In this document: positions 42,609 through 55,427 of the stretch, one piece after another
How the letters are laid out: the number at the start of each line of letters is the position of its first letter
Position numbering within the stretch: position 1 is the first letter of the stretch
Origin: Mesotaenium endlicherianum
Lineage: Eukaryota; Streptophyta; Zygnematophyceae; Zygnematales; Mesotaeniaceae
DNA: 64,000 bases
Direction: 5' to 3'
Assembly (NCBI GenBank): GCA_009602735.1
Contig: WELA01008032.1
Coordinates: 31,872-95,871 of the forward strand
The notes under the pieces: generated by a model
Databases searched by the model: none
Told to the model about the DNA's origin: nothing
What the model saw: the letters and a program-made list of their open reading frames with translations, nothing else
Position numbers and translations under genes: made by a program

Positions 42609-45197
42609 CAATGCTAGCAAGGCACATTCTGATTTCCTCATCATATGCATGTCGACTGCACAAGTTGGTGCTTAGCTTTATATACTGCACAAAGAGTCTA
42701 TATTCAACAAAAACATCACTTTTTAGGGGGCATGCTTCTGGAATGACGTTTGTGAGGTTGGTTTCTGTCTCCTTATTGTTGAATCCTGAAGAATCTGATT
42801 ACTGCACCGCTCTACATGATACGCTTTCATGTCTTCATTCTTGGTCGTTTGTTATTTGTGACTTTCTCACGGTGCCTTGCTTAAATTGCTCTTTTATTAT
42901 CTGTAGTAGTACTGTAAATGTAGGTATTGTTGGCCTATTATAGCTGGAGCTGAAACTGCCAGAAGTTGTGACAGAACAACCAACTTTCATTGTGATGAGT
43001 GCAAGTGGTGTGTCATGTAGTAATACGAGAAGGACTTTATGCAGGAGAAAATGTATAGAAAAAACCTGATACTCCTAGTTGGGAAGAAATTGTACTTGTA
43101 TGCAAGCTTGCACTGCAAAATTCATGAGCCTTCTTGATGTCTGCATAAGACGAATTGCTGCTCAAATTGTTTAGGTAGGTCGACACTTGCAGTTATGTGT
43201 GTGACTGGACATGTCTATATTCTATATCAGAATAATATCTATTTTTTTTTGGCCTAGTGCCCGTCAAGATATGCCATGTCATGAACAACATAGTCATTGG
43301 GGGGTTTATGTGGAGCACACCAATGACCTCCCTATGACCACTAGTTGACATCCACCTTCAACTCAGACTCAGGCTTGACCAGGTTTGACCCTTGGACTTG
43401 AGCACGAAAATCTCGGGTCGGAGCAGGTCGGAGCCTTTTCAGCAATTTCTAGCATTAGCCGACACTCCGGCTTGCTTCGGCCTTTCAATCAATCAAGTCG
43501 CGTTCGATTTGGCCACTGTAAATTGGGCCTTAACCGGCTCCATTCAGCTCATTTGAGCAATCAGCAATGGTCAGCTACCCTCGACCACACTCTACCATGC
43601 TCTACCATGCTCTGTCGACCTCGACCGTCTCGGTTGTGGGTTCTTGCTGGTTCTTGCTGGTTCGTGCGTGCTCTCGTGTCCTGAACAGCAGCGCTCCTGA
43701 GCTATCCGACTGGTCAGGACGCAGGAGACGTCCAGTGGTGACAGCTCAGACAGCTTAGCCGTACGTGTCTTGAGCAGTCGAAGAGCTGACGACTCACGAG
43801 ACATGCCATGATCGAGAGAGCATCTTAAGAAGAGGGGACGAGCTGGAGGGGGATGAACATGCGGTGATAATGATTGGAACATTCTCCGAATCACATTCTT
43901 TTGCTCGCATTGCAAGTCAGGTTGAATTTTCCCCGATTTATTAAAATTATGGGCAACTCCTTACAGTGCTTTTGCATTACAGCGTGCTCTGAAACACGAC
44001 ACTGTGGTGCCCAATGCAAAAGCACTGTAAGAATATATGCTGAGAAACAAATCTCCAAGTTCGAAATTTCAGTCCTGAACCAAAAATATAATTACCCAAG
44101 GACAACAAACAGAATACTTCGCAAAGCTTCACATGCGTGCCATTACCGTGTTAACTACCGCCAGCTGGGCCACTCTGAGCCGCTTGTATGCACAAAATTG
44201 CACAATCACCTTGAATCACCTTGGGTACTCTTGCATGTGAACGTGATTCGATGTGGTCACAACTGGTTGCAAGGATCGACAAGGATGCCTAGGGCGACAG
44301 GTGATGTGGAATACAGAAGCGTGCGGTTGTTTGCGGTTGTAGATTCTTGTCGGCACTACCGAGGCGCACTTGCGCACACTGGCGTGCACATTCTGGCGAA
44401 GGTGCAGAATGGGGAATCCCCAGGAACCCCTACGACTCCCTCGCTGCACTCGTGTTTACAACGCTTCGTGCATCGTTCAAAACAGAAACATACAGTGGAT
44501 CATGGCAAACGTCCATGCCAATTCATAAAACAATGAACATCTTAATTATATCTCCAGTCGAGAAAGTTGCTTGAAAGAAAATGAATTGGCGCTTCACGTG
44601 CTGGTACAATTGAACTCAGTGCCCTATGTGCTCGTTGTTGTCCAAGTCTACTTATAAGGTGAATGGATGTCCTTTAGACTAGGAGTTAATAACAACCTAT
44701 TTCAGACTGCCCTCCAGTGCAATGGACGTTCTTCATATGTCTTCGGTTGTAACGCCCAGCTGGAGGCACTTCCCACCGTGGAGCGAGCATAAAAAGACCA
44801 ACAAGGTGTGTATGATTTGAGGTTGAGCGTCATTTTTCCTATCGATTATTCCATGCCGGGGATCAAACAATACGTAGATTAATGTACGCTTCTTTCATCT
44901 ATAATTCGAGCCTTTGGCATCTTTTGGTGACTGTAACCAAGTCTTGAATACCAACGGAAGCTGCTGGCAAATAGAAGGCTATGACACTAAGATCAATGTG
45001 CAGTAAGGTGTCTCTAAGTCCCTATCACACAATTGAGGAGACAATGTGTTGACGCGACGGGAGACATAGTGAGCCCTTTCCACAATAACAAGGAACCTGA
45101 CCGTTTAGTACTGTTGATTGTTTCTTGGTATGGGCAGGCATGGCTGTCATCCCCCTCTTCAGCAACGCCCGGGAGCCTGTTTTGGAATAATCAGAAA
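42609..45197. other. intergenic, no gene seen
   Basis: No supported coding sequence. 43380-43700 contains short direct repeats (CTCTACCATG, GGTTCTTGCTGG and GGTCGGAGC). A perfect inverted repeat at 43960-44031 is listed separately. The last few hundred bases hold the 5' region of the LON-domain gene, whose upstream exons, if any, were not identified. Confidence 0.45.
43960..44031. other. 72-nt hairpin with perfect 19-bp stem
   Basis: CTTACAGTGCTTTTGCATT at 43960-43978 pairs exactly with AATGCAAAAGCACTGTAAG at 44013-44031. The 34-nt loop has a further CGTG/CACG mini-stem. There are no target-site repeats at its ends. It may be a small-RNA precursor or a very short inverted-repeat element. Confidence 0.6.
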
Positions 45198-48100
45198 ATG
45201 AATGCAAGTATCAATATTCGTCTCACTCCCATCCCCCCCAGTTTTTCTAAGGACAGCTGTAACAGGGGCACCGCGCGCTGCAGTACAGCTGGACATCATG
45301 ATCATAAGAAGGAGAACAGCTTTCTAAGGGAGACTTCGTCAAAGTCAAAACTTGAAAAAGTTTTTCGAATCGAGTCAACTGACTCACTAGAGCCCCTGAT
45401 GAGTGGCAACAATGAGGGCAGCAAAAGGACCACTTTAAGCAGTAACAGTCTTGGCATTCTGGATGACCACGTCTCAAATGACGGTGGTGAATGCTCCTCA
45501 CCTGAAACATCTGAAGTCGGCAACAAGGAAATGGAGAGGAGGCTACATCTTGGAAATGGACTAGAGCTTCCAGTGTTTGACGTGCAGTGGGCGTTGCTGC
45601 CTGGGTCACAAGATATGCTGCACATCTTCATGCCACACTACGTGCACAGTAAGTGGAGCTGGCACTATCATATCTTGGTGTAGAAATCATTGCCTTTGTA
45701 GGGATGGCTATGCGAATTTTACTATGTGCACCACATCTTTTCACTTTGATATCCTCCAACTTGCAGAAACATAGCTGACCCAAAACGTATGCTTCTATGT
45801 AGTGTACACAGGTGGTGCTATAGTAAGTCAATAGAAAAGTATCACGAGTGATGACGAGACCTGCTCTGTGTGTTTCTTGCACATGGAGGGGTACATATGA
45901 ACGTATGTGAGTCGCACATGCTTCTTCTTTACTGTACATAAGGGGTGAGTAAAGGATGCAATCACCACTTAACAGCATGAACAGAAACAGCCACGTAAAG
46001 TCCCTAACACACACTTTGTTTGTAAGCCAAGGGACATTCAAGCTGACATCTTTCACATCCCTTTTCTGGTTCTCCTGTACTTAGGATCCTAGTCGCATGT
46101 CTGTGCGTCAGATACAAGGTGTTTCTCTGGTGCCGAGCCACATGACTCATATGCACCTCTTGCATGGCCTGTTGGTGTGTGAAGCAGTGTTTGAGACAGT
46201 ATTGGAGGGGCCCAAGCCATGGCAGTATGCGCACGTATACGTCCCTGCCGACACCAACGATGGTCTTAATGGAGCTGTTGGCAGCCTAGTTGAAATCAAG
46301 AAGGTGTGTTGTGGTAACGAATTTATTAGCTCTCTTATGTACTCGAATATATATGTGGACGTATATGTAACATCGTGTATATATGTGTATATAATGGATG
46401 TATACATGAGTCTTTATATGGACGTTCTGCTACCTGTCTCTCTTTTCCTGCTATGGCTAATTCCTTCCTTGATTCTTATATTGCATGAATGATGCAAACG
46501 ATCATGATCAAGAGTTCAAGTCAGAACACACATTCTTGAAGTCCTCTTGGTCGATAAGAGATCACCTAGACGATCGTGCTTGGCATAGTTGCAGTATTCA
46601 ATTGTGCCAAATACACTTCCTTTATCGCATCAACACCACCAGCAGAAAAGACTAGAGACATAGAGCTCCTTCCGCTCTCATTCTTCTGTCTGAGAGTAGG
46701 AATCAACCAGGTTGTATGTACTCATTTGTCGGAAACTCTTACAGACGGAAGGTATGCACAGACAAAGAACGTGGGTTCAGGCTTCAGCTGTCCTTGTTAA
46801 AAGCTTCTGAGGGATGATGAAAAGGGGAGATTTTGGGGCTCCCGGAGGTCATCCTATGAATGTACACATCCCCGACCTTTAAACTTCTATTGTCGGGGGG
46901 ATGATCTACATTTCCCTCTGAAATTCTATTGTCAGGCCCCCCCCCCTCCCTATGCCGCCCTCCGGGACCTTTTAATGTGTATTGTGGGGTGGGGGGGACA
47001 AAAATGTGTCTTTATGTTGATGTTTTTCCCGAAGGGGCCTCTAAATTTTGTTCCCCTTTGGGGGGGGACATGTTATGGGAAGTCTGAAGACCAGTAGTAC
47101 CCGCCTGGTGGGAAACCACTCCTCGTAAGAGAAAAGCGCTTCATGTCGTGGAGCAGCAGCTTTTGCTGAAGCTTGTCGATTGGTGACATGGCTTCGACCT
47201 GTCATGCAACTTAGTGACCTGTCATGTGACTTAATTCCCACTATCTGCTCAAGTGTGTGACGTGAGGCTCTGCCGTCACTGCTGCTGCATCTGCCAGGTG
47301 GAGCGCTTCCGTGACGGCCGACTTCTCATAGTCTCGCAGGCAGTGGGCAGGCTCCGAGTCACCAGCTGCTTGCAAGTAAGTTTGAAATGTTCTCTTTCTC
47401 AATTCCAGTCACCGTCTGTGCCATTTTTCTGTGCAAGTTGACGCGTCTGTTCTTCCTTTTTTAAGTGGGAAGTGTTGCACATGCATGTTATACAACTTAC
47501 TCAACTTTGACCCTTTGAGGCTGTAGCTGTGCATGCCACTTGCCTTCACCCTTTCACTCTCTAGGTGACGCATGTTATTTTTGTCCACGGGGAATATCCA
47601 AAGTCCTGGGTGCTGTTTGACGTTGACGATGTTTTTTTTCAGACTCTCTCAACTCTTGTAATCAAAAGCGTCTTGTCCATCTTATTTCCATCTTGTGAAG
47701 TATCCAGACTCTTGAGCTCAGTGCATGTCAAGCAGGGGTGTAGGTAATGTACACTATTTGGCATCGGACAAGATATATCACCTCTTTCTAGAAGCTTCCT
47801 GTCCCTAGCTCCCTCCCCGCCCCGTCCCCCTCTCCGCCCCCCTTATTCTTTCATCAGATTCTGGCTGATGCTTTTTACTTCGTGAGAGAAAGCATGGCTC
47901 TCTGCCCGTACTCAGCATGAGGCCACTTGCAGGCAGTTTTAGTGCTGGTTTTGAAGTGCCAACCCTCTTGAATGGAGACTATTGTCTTGTTGCAGACTGT
48001 ACCTTTCCCAAAAGTTGAGGCGTTGCTTTTGCCAGACGAGGAGGAGTGGATAGCCGAGCCCGACAAGCTGAGGCCGAGCTCAGAGTCTGAGCGGCCAATC

Positions 48101-50314
48101 GGATTCAAGGACCCCGTGAAGCTTGCGACGGGAGTCGTGGCCTACAAGCTGAAGAGAGGAGAGAGAGAGCTGTGGTCCATATACAATTCTGTGAGACCCT
48201 CTTTTTTCATGTGACCCTTCTAACTCATGATGCCTCACTCGAAGTATGGTATCTTGTTCCTCGTTCCAGTAATGTTCCATGCTGGGCTTGCGCTCTTACT
48301 GGCTGGAAAATGAGTCTGATGAGAGAGTGTTAGGCGATCATCACTGACAACAAGATGTCTATCTTTGGAAAGGTCCATGTGGAGGCTGCAAGGAATGCAG
48401 TCTTGGGACTCTGTCTGGGTGGGCTCGGCTATGATATGAAGAAAGTATCGGAGCCTGAGGGCGATTTTTTTAAAGTGGGGTATGACGGTCGACAGAAAGG
48501 AAATCAGCGGAGCTTGAAAACACACAGATCTTGATAGAATCTGGTGTGGGTATTTCTCAGGCATCATGTTAGAGAGGGAGGTGCCAAACAGACAATGAAC
48601 TTTCTGAAGTTTCTGCCTCTCTTTCGTTTTCAATAGCGGACGATCCTGTGCTAGAGGAATTAGCATCACTTCACACTCGTGGTCTTTAAATCCAGAGATC
48701 GGGGCGGTTGTTTTGAGCGGCAGCCTCAAAGAGTAGGGGGGCGAGCAGGCGATTGACTCGCTGGGATGACATCTGGCTGCTAAACTGCTGCAGTGCTGAA
48801 ATAGACTGCAGCGTGGGGGCTGGTTGGTGTTGCTGCTGTTCTCTGGCCCCGCCACAGGCAACCCACCGATGCTCTTGGAAGTGGTAGGAATGTGCTAGCC
48901 ACATTTGGGTGTCGGCTTCAGTCGCCACGCTGAGATGTACAGTAACAAGTGTAAAGCCCAGATGTCAGGTGTGAAGCATACCCCCCTGGAAATAGCCACA
49001 CTTTCTCCCCCAGATGTGCTTACACCTGGTCTCAGCACAGGCACAGCTCAAATTCCAAAACACAACGCACGCAGCACCCTACAATATCCAACACGGCCAC
49101 TACAAAACAAAGCACACGGATGGACGGTAACGAGATGCAGAGAAAACTCGTCACTCTCCACTCAAAGCGACCTTCAAGTTTGGGACTATGCGGGTTTGCA
49201 GTGACATCTTTCGCGGGGTCTTGACGATGTCGTCAATGGGGTGGTGATGACATTATCATCAGGGAAGCTGCTGAATGACGTGCTGAGGGACACCATTGGG
49301 GAGGCTGTGTGGCGCAGACGAGGGAGCTAGCCGGGCGGTTGAGGCTGGACCAAACAATCCAGCCCCCTCCCCCCAGCCTTGTGCGGCTGCAGCCCCCCGG
49401 CAGAGGGGCCGGGGCACCTGAGGATCCCGCAGTAGTGCTCCAGAGAGTGCAGGAGCTTTCATATGCCGTTGCCTCCGTCTTGCCCGACCTCTCTCGAGGC
49501 CATGGCCGCCAGAGACTGCTGCAGGTGCGCTTGGTACTGCCCTTGGCACTTTGTCGTAAGCACTGCCATCTGTCTACGTATGCCTTATCTTGTATGCAAT
49601 GTGTCTCGTATCTGCTATGCTGCTGGCAATGCTTGGGCGCGCCGCAGTATCCGCTGTACTTCCGGTACCACTGTGCCAGCTGGCGTATCGCAGCTGGGCC
49701 ATGTGGAGTGGTGTGTTGTGAGTAAGATATTCAAGAAGTCCCTTGAGAGTGGTTTTTTGGTTTATGCTTGCTCTCGGTCTTAGTGGACAGCATGGGTGGG
49801 CGAGAGCACACAACATGGGGTACTTCCGCAGTTGTTAATCTTGAGTGGGTTGTGATGCTTTTGTGCGTGGCTGGAGCGCGCGCAGGCGGGCAGCGTGTGC
49901 GAGAGGCTGGGTATGGTTACCGGTGAGTCAGTCAGCCACACCTAGTCCTTGTAACCTCAAATCTTCCATGTTGGCAAAAGAGTGCATGTGTTGCACGGCA
50001 GACCACGTGCCTAGAGTTGAGCTTGTGGCGCTTTGAGGCAGGGACAAATATTAGAGTCTATTAGTGGTGCCCTGTTTGGCGTGCACCCATGTCTCTTTAC
50101 GTTTGCCTGTATGAAGTATAGCCAATCCATCTCGTATTCTCTTTGCGAGCTACCTTCCCTTCCTACAGTGTGGTTCCTTTCAGATTTCTTCATCCTCTCC
50201 CTGCTTTTTTGACAACATGACGCTTTGTTTCTGATGGCAGGGGCTCTTCTGGATAGGAGGAATGAGTTGGCAGCAAGAGTGGCTGTCAGAGGGGTTATTA
50301 ATCCGCGGGCATAA
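45198..50314 (+). CDS. LON substrate-binding-domain protein (no protease domain)
   Basis: Seven exons chain in phase: 45198-45648, 46188-46303, 47298-47375, 47996-48190, 49318-49524, 49886-49922 and 50241-50314, giving 385 residues. The first 130 or so residues are Ser-rich and unordered. The LON N-terminal domain follows: LELPVFDVQWALLPGSQ, MLHIFMPHYVHMFETVLEGP, KPWQYAHVYVP, GSLVEIKK, FRDGRLLIVSQAVGRLRVTS. A helical part follows with ELAGRLRLDQ and ELSYAVASVLP, and a final helix CERLGMVT/ALLDRRNELAAR. Lon ATPase and peptidase motifs are absent. Stand-alone LON-domain proteins of plants are poorly characterised. The start codon is the first in-frame ATG; an upstream exon with a targeting peptide cannot be excluded. 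Exon 5 is the least certain because its acceptor was picked by phase. Confidence 0.78.
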
Positions 50315-51200
50315 AGATGATGTGGAGCGACGTGGAGCTCTCCGACATTGGCACCAGCAGAGCTTGAAGGCCCGGCGGACCTTCTTGTCCTGACATGTGG
50401 ACGTTGTACAGATAAACAGCTGTTGGCACCTAGTGAGCTTTTCTTTCGCATGCATTGTTGCACAATTTTGTAGGAATTTTTGATACATACTACGCGCATT
50501 TGTTCAACCCAGAGTTCCGTGGGAATTTCGGCCATATTAGGTTGGTAGCCTGCCAGCTTGTAGACGCGTTGGCACGAGATATAATACGTGTATAATTTTA
50601 CAGGTTTTACAGATACATTTTTATTGACGTGGAACTGAGCTGCATTTGAGCTGCTTTACAATTAATTTCAAGAAGCTGCAGATCTTCAGTGACCGAGTAG
50701 AGGGATTGCATCTACATTATACAAAAATGGACTCAGCACCTACACCAAAGTTTGTGATAGGGACCTACTCGCCAACACCACAGCCATTGGCCATGGAGGT
50801 AGTGTGCATGGTGAGTTGGACACGCTTACGTCCTTGGAGCCCATGCGCCACATCACATCACAGTTATCTGCAGCTCGCTTTTTATTACAAGCACACGAAA
50901 TGGACCTGGTCCAAATTCTTATTCTACTTATTTAGCAATGAACGTCATGCAATTCATAGATTGGCCATATCTCTTAATAATGGTCAATTGATGGGAGCTC
51001 CTGTCAAGTGCGAACTTGAAATGGAGCAGCTCTTATTTTTAGAATCTAATGCTGCCAGTTGGATCACCAGGAAGACCCAGCCTGTCACAATCTGCTGCGC
51101 CATAAGGTGATTATTTGGCGACAGCACCATATGCTCCTACCCACCAAATGAACAATCTCAAGTTCAAGGCTGAGAGCCTCGACACTGCCAGCATACATTT
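50315..51200. other. intergenic between convergent genes
   Basis: No coding sequence is supported. A 154-residue plus-strand frame at 50646-51110 has no family resemblance. Confidence 0.45.
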
Positions 51201-53774
51201 TCAGCAGTTCACTTTCATGTTGGCCTTGAGAAACTCGTATACAAAGTAGCTGAGTGCTGCCGACGGAAGTACCTGCAACCCTCAGCACCGCAGCGACTCA
51301 GCCGTCAGAATCCAGAGCCAATGAGGACTACAAGTATAAGTCGGCCCTGCACTCTTGTCCTACTTTCAGCTCGTGATGGACCTCGTGCCTCAGCTACCCC
51401 GAAAGTTAAGAAAGTCAGATCCTGACACTCACAATTGCCTTTCGCCATGTAAGTCAGCAACTCCCTCAGCTCCATGATAACCAAATTAACTCTCAAGTCT
51501 GGGTTCCGCACCCCATCACCTGTTGCTCGTCGTGAATATCTGCGCCGTATCCTGTTCCAAATTACCATGTGAAGGCACCCACAACTCGTCTGCAATCCTA
51601 ATTTTGCCAAACTACCGACTGCAAGAACAAGCCCTCGCAGTCTTTCCGTTCAATCTCAACAAAGTCAGAGTCGGTCAGAAAGGGAGTACCTGCAGAGTGC
51701 TAGGTAACAAGCCGGCGTAGAGCGCCCCAACACCTTCTCGCTCCACCAGAACCTTCACCACTTGGAAAAAGCCCGCCCTCTGGGCTCGCGCTTGGAGCTG
51801 CAGGTGCCTTCTGACCACTTCAAAAGGGTAGGTGGCAGCCTCGGCACACGCTCCTGCTATGGCCCCATAAAGCAGCGTCCTCGCTGCCCCTAGTTCCATG
51901 TGCTGTGTGGCACTCCTGAAGCCACTCTTGCCAGCTGCCTGGGCTACCTGAGCTCCAGGTGCCACCCCTGCAATGCTCTGAGGAGTCGGCTCCCCACCAG
52001 CTGAAGGCCACCTGGCGGGGGCTTCTACATCAGCAGCTCTCAACCGAGTCTCAGCTATCCCCTTAGGTGAGCTCAAATAAGCTGTCTTCAAGAAGTCATA
52101 GGTGCCATAGAAGACGGCCCCAGCAGGCGCCATGCTGACGACAGCTGGCAGGAGTCCCCTGTACAAGGAGGCTATGCCCTCCGTCCTCACCATGAGGGCT
52201 GCACACTGAGCCACTTTGTTGAACCCCAAGCCCCCCTGAGCCACCATCCTTGTTCGGATCTGCACAATGTACGCATGCAGGAGGGCCCATACTGTGTAAG
52301 ATTTCTACAGTACAAGGCCATAACCCTGGCAAGGTAAGGAATGGCAAAGACCGTATCACATCCAAAACATCGAAGGTATGGATACCCCACATTGAACACA
52401 CACCCCCCCAGGACCTTCACCATGTATCACTGTAATTTACACCTCTCCCAAAAAGACCAACGATTAAAACTACTGAGGCTCCAGTTTCTGCGAGAGGCAG
52501 GTGCTTTTGTAGTTCACCTTAATCACTATGGCCTACACTGTAGCAGACTAATTGCCTATAGCTGCTGCAAAGAAGGAAGTACAGAGGAGTAAGGCTTATA
52601 CATCTGATGTAATTGCAGCTGCAGTTACGCTTCAAGCTCAGCCAGTACCCCAAAAAGACTATGGCATATGGGTAACACTGAGTATCGTATAATCTGTCAG
52701 GCCAACGCACTTTTTCAGACCCGTGCACTTTCTCAGACCCATGCATACCACATAATCAGAACGAAGAACTTACCGTGTCCATGGGGAAGCACAGCACCGT
52801 GGCAGTGATGCCAGCAGCTGCGCCAGCTCCTAAGCGTTCTGCATTGGATACGTCTGATTTCCCAGTAATTTCTATGATCCGTTTTCTGTACAAATCAAAG
52901 GCGAAAAAATTGAGGGACTTGAAGGGAGCAGTCCGCAACAGATTTACAAGATTGCCTTTCCAGAAGCCCCCTAATCCCTCTTTCTGAAAAATGTCTTTCA
53001 TGGCAACCACAACAGAATCCTTTCTCCCCCCCACAATGTACTCCAGCTTCAATCTCTCCAGTGGAGCAACTGTTGTCCTGCATACCGACAGTCAAACATG
53101 TGGTTAAATTAGGTTCTTCTGATCACCTCTTACTACAAATACTTGCTCTCCAGAGACCAACCTTGAGCTTGTTGTGGAACGTGCTAGAAAAAGTAAGCCA
53201 ACTAATATCGACTCGATCACTAACAATGTTTAATATCTGGGTGCAGAGATTATAGACGTGCATGTCTCAGCTCTCACCTTGAAATCATTGCTGCAACTGC
53301 ACCAGCGAGTAAATGCTTCGTTGTATTAAGAGGCCCAGAACCCGCAGCACTAAGAGATGTTGACTTCTGGGATTCGAACAGAGCCTGTGTGGGCAATTCT
53401 ATTTTTTTAACTCTTCCACTAATCTTTCCTGCTGCCTTGTTTGATCCGCTACAATCTTTCAATATGATATCTCTACAAACAGCAAGTTCACTTCGCCCCC
53501 CATTCACGCCCGCGCTATTTAGTTTGTTGGCCGGGGACGCTAATGCTGTCGCCATAGCAGCTAATGGACGTAGATAATTTTTCTTACTCGGCCGTTTGAT
53601 CAACCTCTGCAGATGCAAGGGCCAACCTGGATTGGACCCCGGAGCATGCGCTTTATGACCGGTTGTGTCTGTCAAGGAAGTCGCACCAGATAAATCTGCC
53701 CTATCAACAGCAAGGGCTTGCCCGCTGTGAGCAACATGGGGCCTTTCAGCCGCAGCTCTTACATCACCCCTCAT
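51201..53774 (-). CDS. mitochondrial-carrier-family adenine nucleotide transporter, BTL type
   Basis: A membrane carrier of the Brittle1-like branch, thought to move adenine nucleotides across the inner mitochondrial or plastid membrane. Exons on the minus strand are 53774-53278, 53077-52774, 52259-51690 and 51272-51201, all GT-AG and in phase, giving 480 residues. The first 145 or so residues are a divergent Ser/Lys-rich leader, possibly targeting. Three carrier repeats follow. The first signature is APLERLKLEYI. Then come GFWKGNLVNLLRTAPFKSLN, FPMDTIRTRM (second signature), SLYRGLLPAVVSMAPAGAVF, LLYGAIAGACAEAATYPFEV (third, PFEVVRR), ALYAGLLPSTLQVLPSAALS and the C-terminal FVYEFLKANMKVNC. 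The ~65-residue Ala/Pro-rich insertion between repeats 2 and 3 is longer than I would expect. Confidence 0.92.
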
Positions 53775-55427
53775 CTGCTTTATTCTCGATCCTATGATAT
53801 TTATATATCCGTCAGTGCGTACTTATGATGACGAGCCGATGAAAATCAAGCCTCCTTGAATTCAAGAAGGCGGATCTACTTTTGAGTCCAGAACTACGCT
53901 GCAGAGGTACGTGAGCATGAGTGCTGAAACATATCTATATGTCCAGCAAATTCTTATATTTGCTAAGGCATGCACAATTCATATTCTTAAATGCTGCACC
54001 AGTCTTCAGCGAGCAATAACGTCCGCAACATCGAGTCGAAATGTCATGCCCACTATAGTCAATTCTACAATTGAAGCATCGGAGTCATACCCTTCAGTCC
54101 CCAACTGTATATGTGATTAGTAAGATCTTCAGCAATATATACGCCACGAAGCTGTGGAAACGGGTGAAAGGAAGACATATCTCCGAACACCGAGGACAGA
54201 CTCGAGACTGGAGGACACTGGAGGATGCTGGAGGACCCCAGAGCACCCCTGAGCATGCCCCTGAGAGCCCCTGAGCACCCAGAGGACCTCGTTCGTGAGC
54301 ATGAAACAGCACGAAAGATTCGAGGAGGTGGATGCAGACATCCCCAACGCTCCAGAGTCCGTGTAAATGACGACCAGTCGTGTAAGTGCGTGTACTTCCT
54401 CGAAGCAGATCAGTCTAGACCAATCGAACTAATCCGTGCAGACCCAGCCACACCGAGCCCTCAAACCATACTGTACGATGTGGCACAAAATTGTACGATA
54501 GAGTCTGAAGTGGTCTGAAGCGGTGGAGCTGAGTAAAGCGGGTGGACCCAAAGCTGTGGAGAGTCGAGAGTCGACGCCGGAACAAACACTATTTCAAACA
54601 CCAGAAGGGGGGCTCATAGATTTTAATCGCAGCCTTGTATAAGTCGACCTGCGAATGAAAAGTCCTCCCTGATCTGTATATACTGATAGATTTTATATAT
54701 ATAAAGGTAAATGCTATTCAGTTTCTGTAGATGATAATATATAAAATATATAGATTTAAAACAAACGCGCTTGGTATAGCTGAATATCACGACCACACTC
54801 GCTTGGAACAGCTTGATATCAAACATCGAAGGAAGTGAAAGCTCACTGTCAAGACTTGCAGTTTCACACCAGAAACTTTATCAACCATGATGTGTGATGA
54901 TGTGGGTTGAGGATGGTCGAAAAAGGAGATGCCATAGTGCGATAGCGTTGCAAGTTGAAGCCATGCAGGTTCAACTGGGGTCAACAGAAATGCATAGATC
55001 CGTGCCTTATTCGGAAAGGATGAATTCAAAATTGCACGAGACTTTCACAGGACTGCAATGCATGTCCTAATCAAAGAGGACGTTTGCGGAGACTTACACT
55101 GAGAACGATGTATGCACCGTCATTCAGCTCTTAATTGTTCTCATCTCCGTACATGTGAACTTCCTACAAATTTTGCGCAATAAGTAGGTGGCACCAAGAG
55201 GCATTTGGCATTGGCGCTTCAAATGAAAGGCTTGGAAACGGAACGTTGAATGGAAGAATTAGTGTGCGATATATAATTTCCATCTCACTTTCTGACTGCT
55301 ATTACACCCTTACACTGATCGTCAGGAGCTGCGTACTATCTGCCTTCACGCGTGTAGGCGATATAGAGCAGCGAAGGGAACATACATATGCTGAGGAATG
55401 ACTTGAGCACGTTATACATTGTGAAAG
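53775..55427. other. intergenic between divergent genes
   Basis: No coding sequence is supported. 54195-54290 has degenerate GGAGGACNCTGGAGGA and CCCCTGAG repeats. 54680-54760 is AT-rich. It should hold the promoters of the carrier (-) and dymeclin (+). Confidence 0.45.

Noticed and set aside
50241-50394. Alternative phase-0 reading of the last LON exon (GLFWIGGMSWQQ...)
   Set aside because: Inserting the small exon 49886-49922 gives phase 1 and a helix (ALLDRRNELAAR) that fits LON C-termini better.
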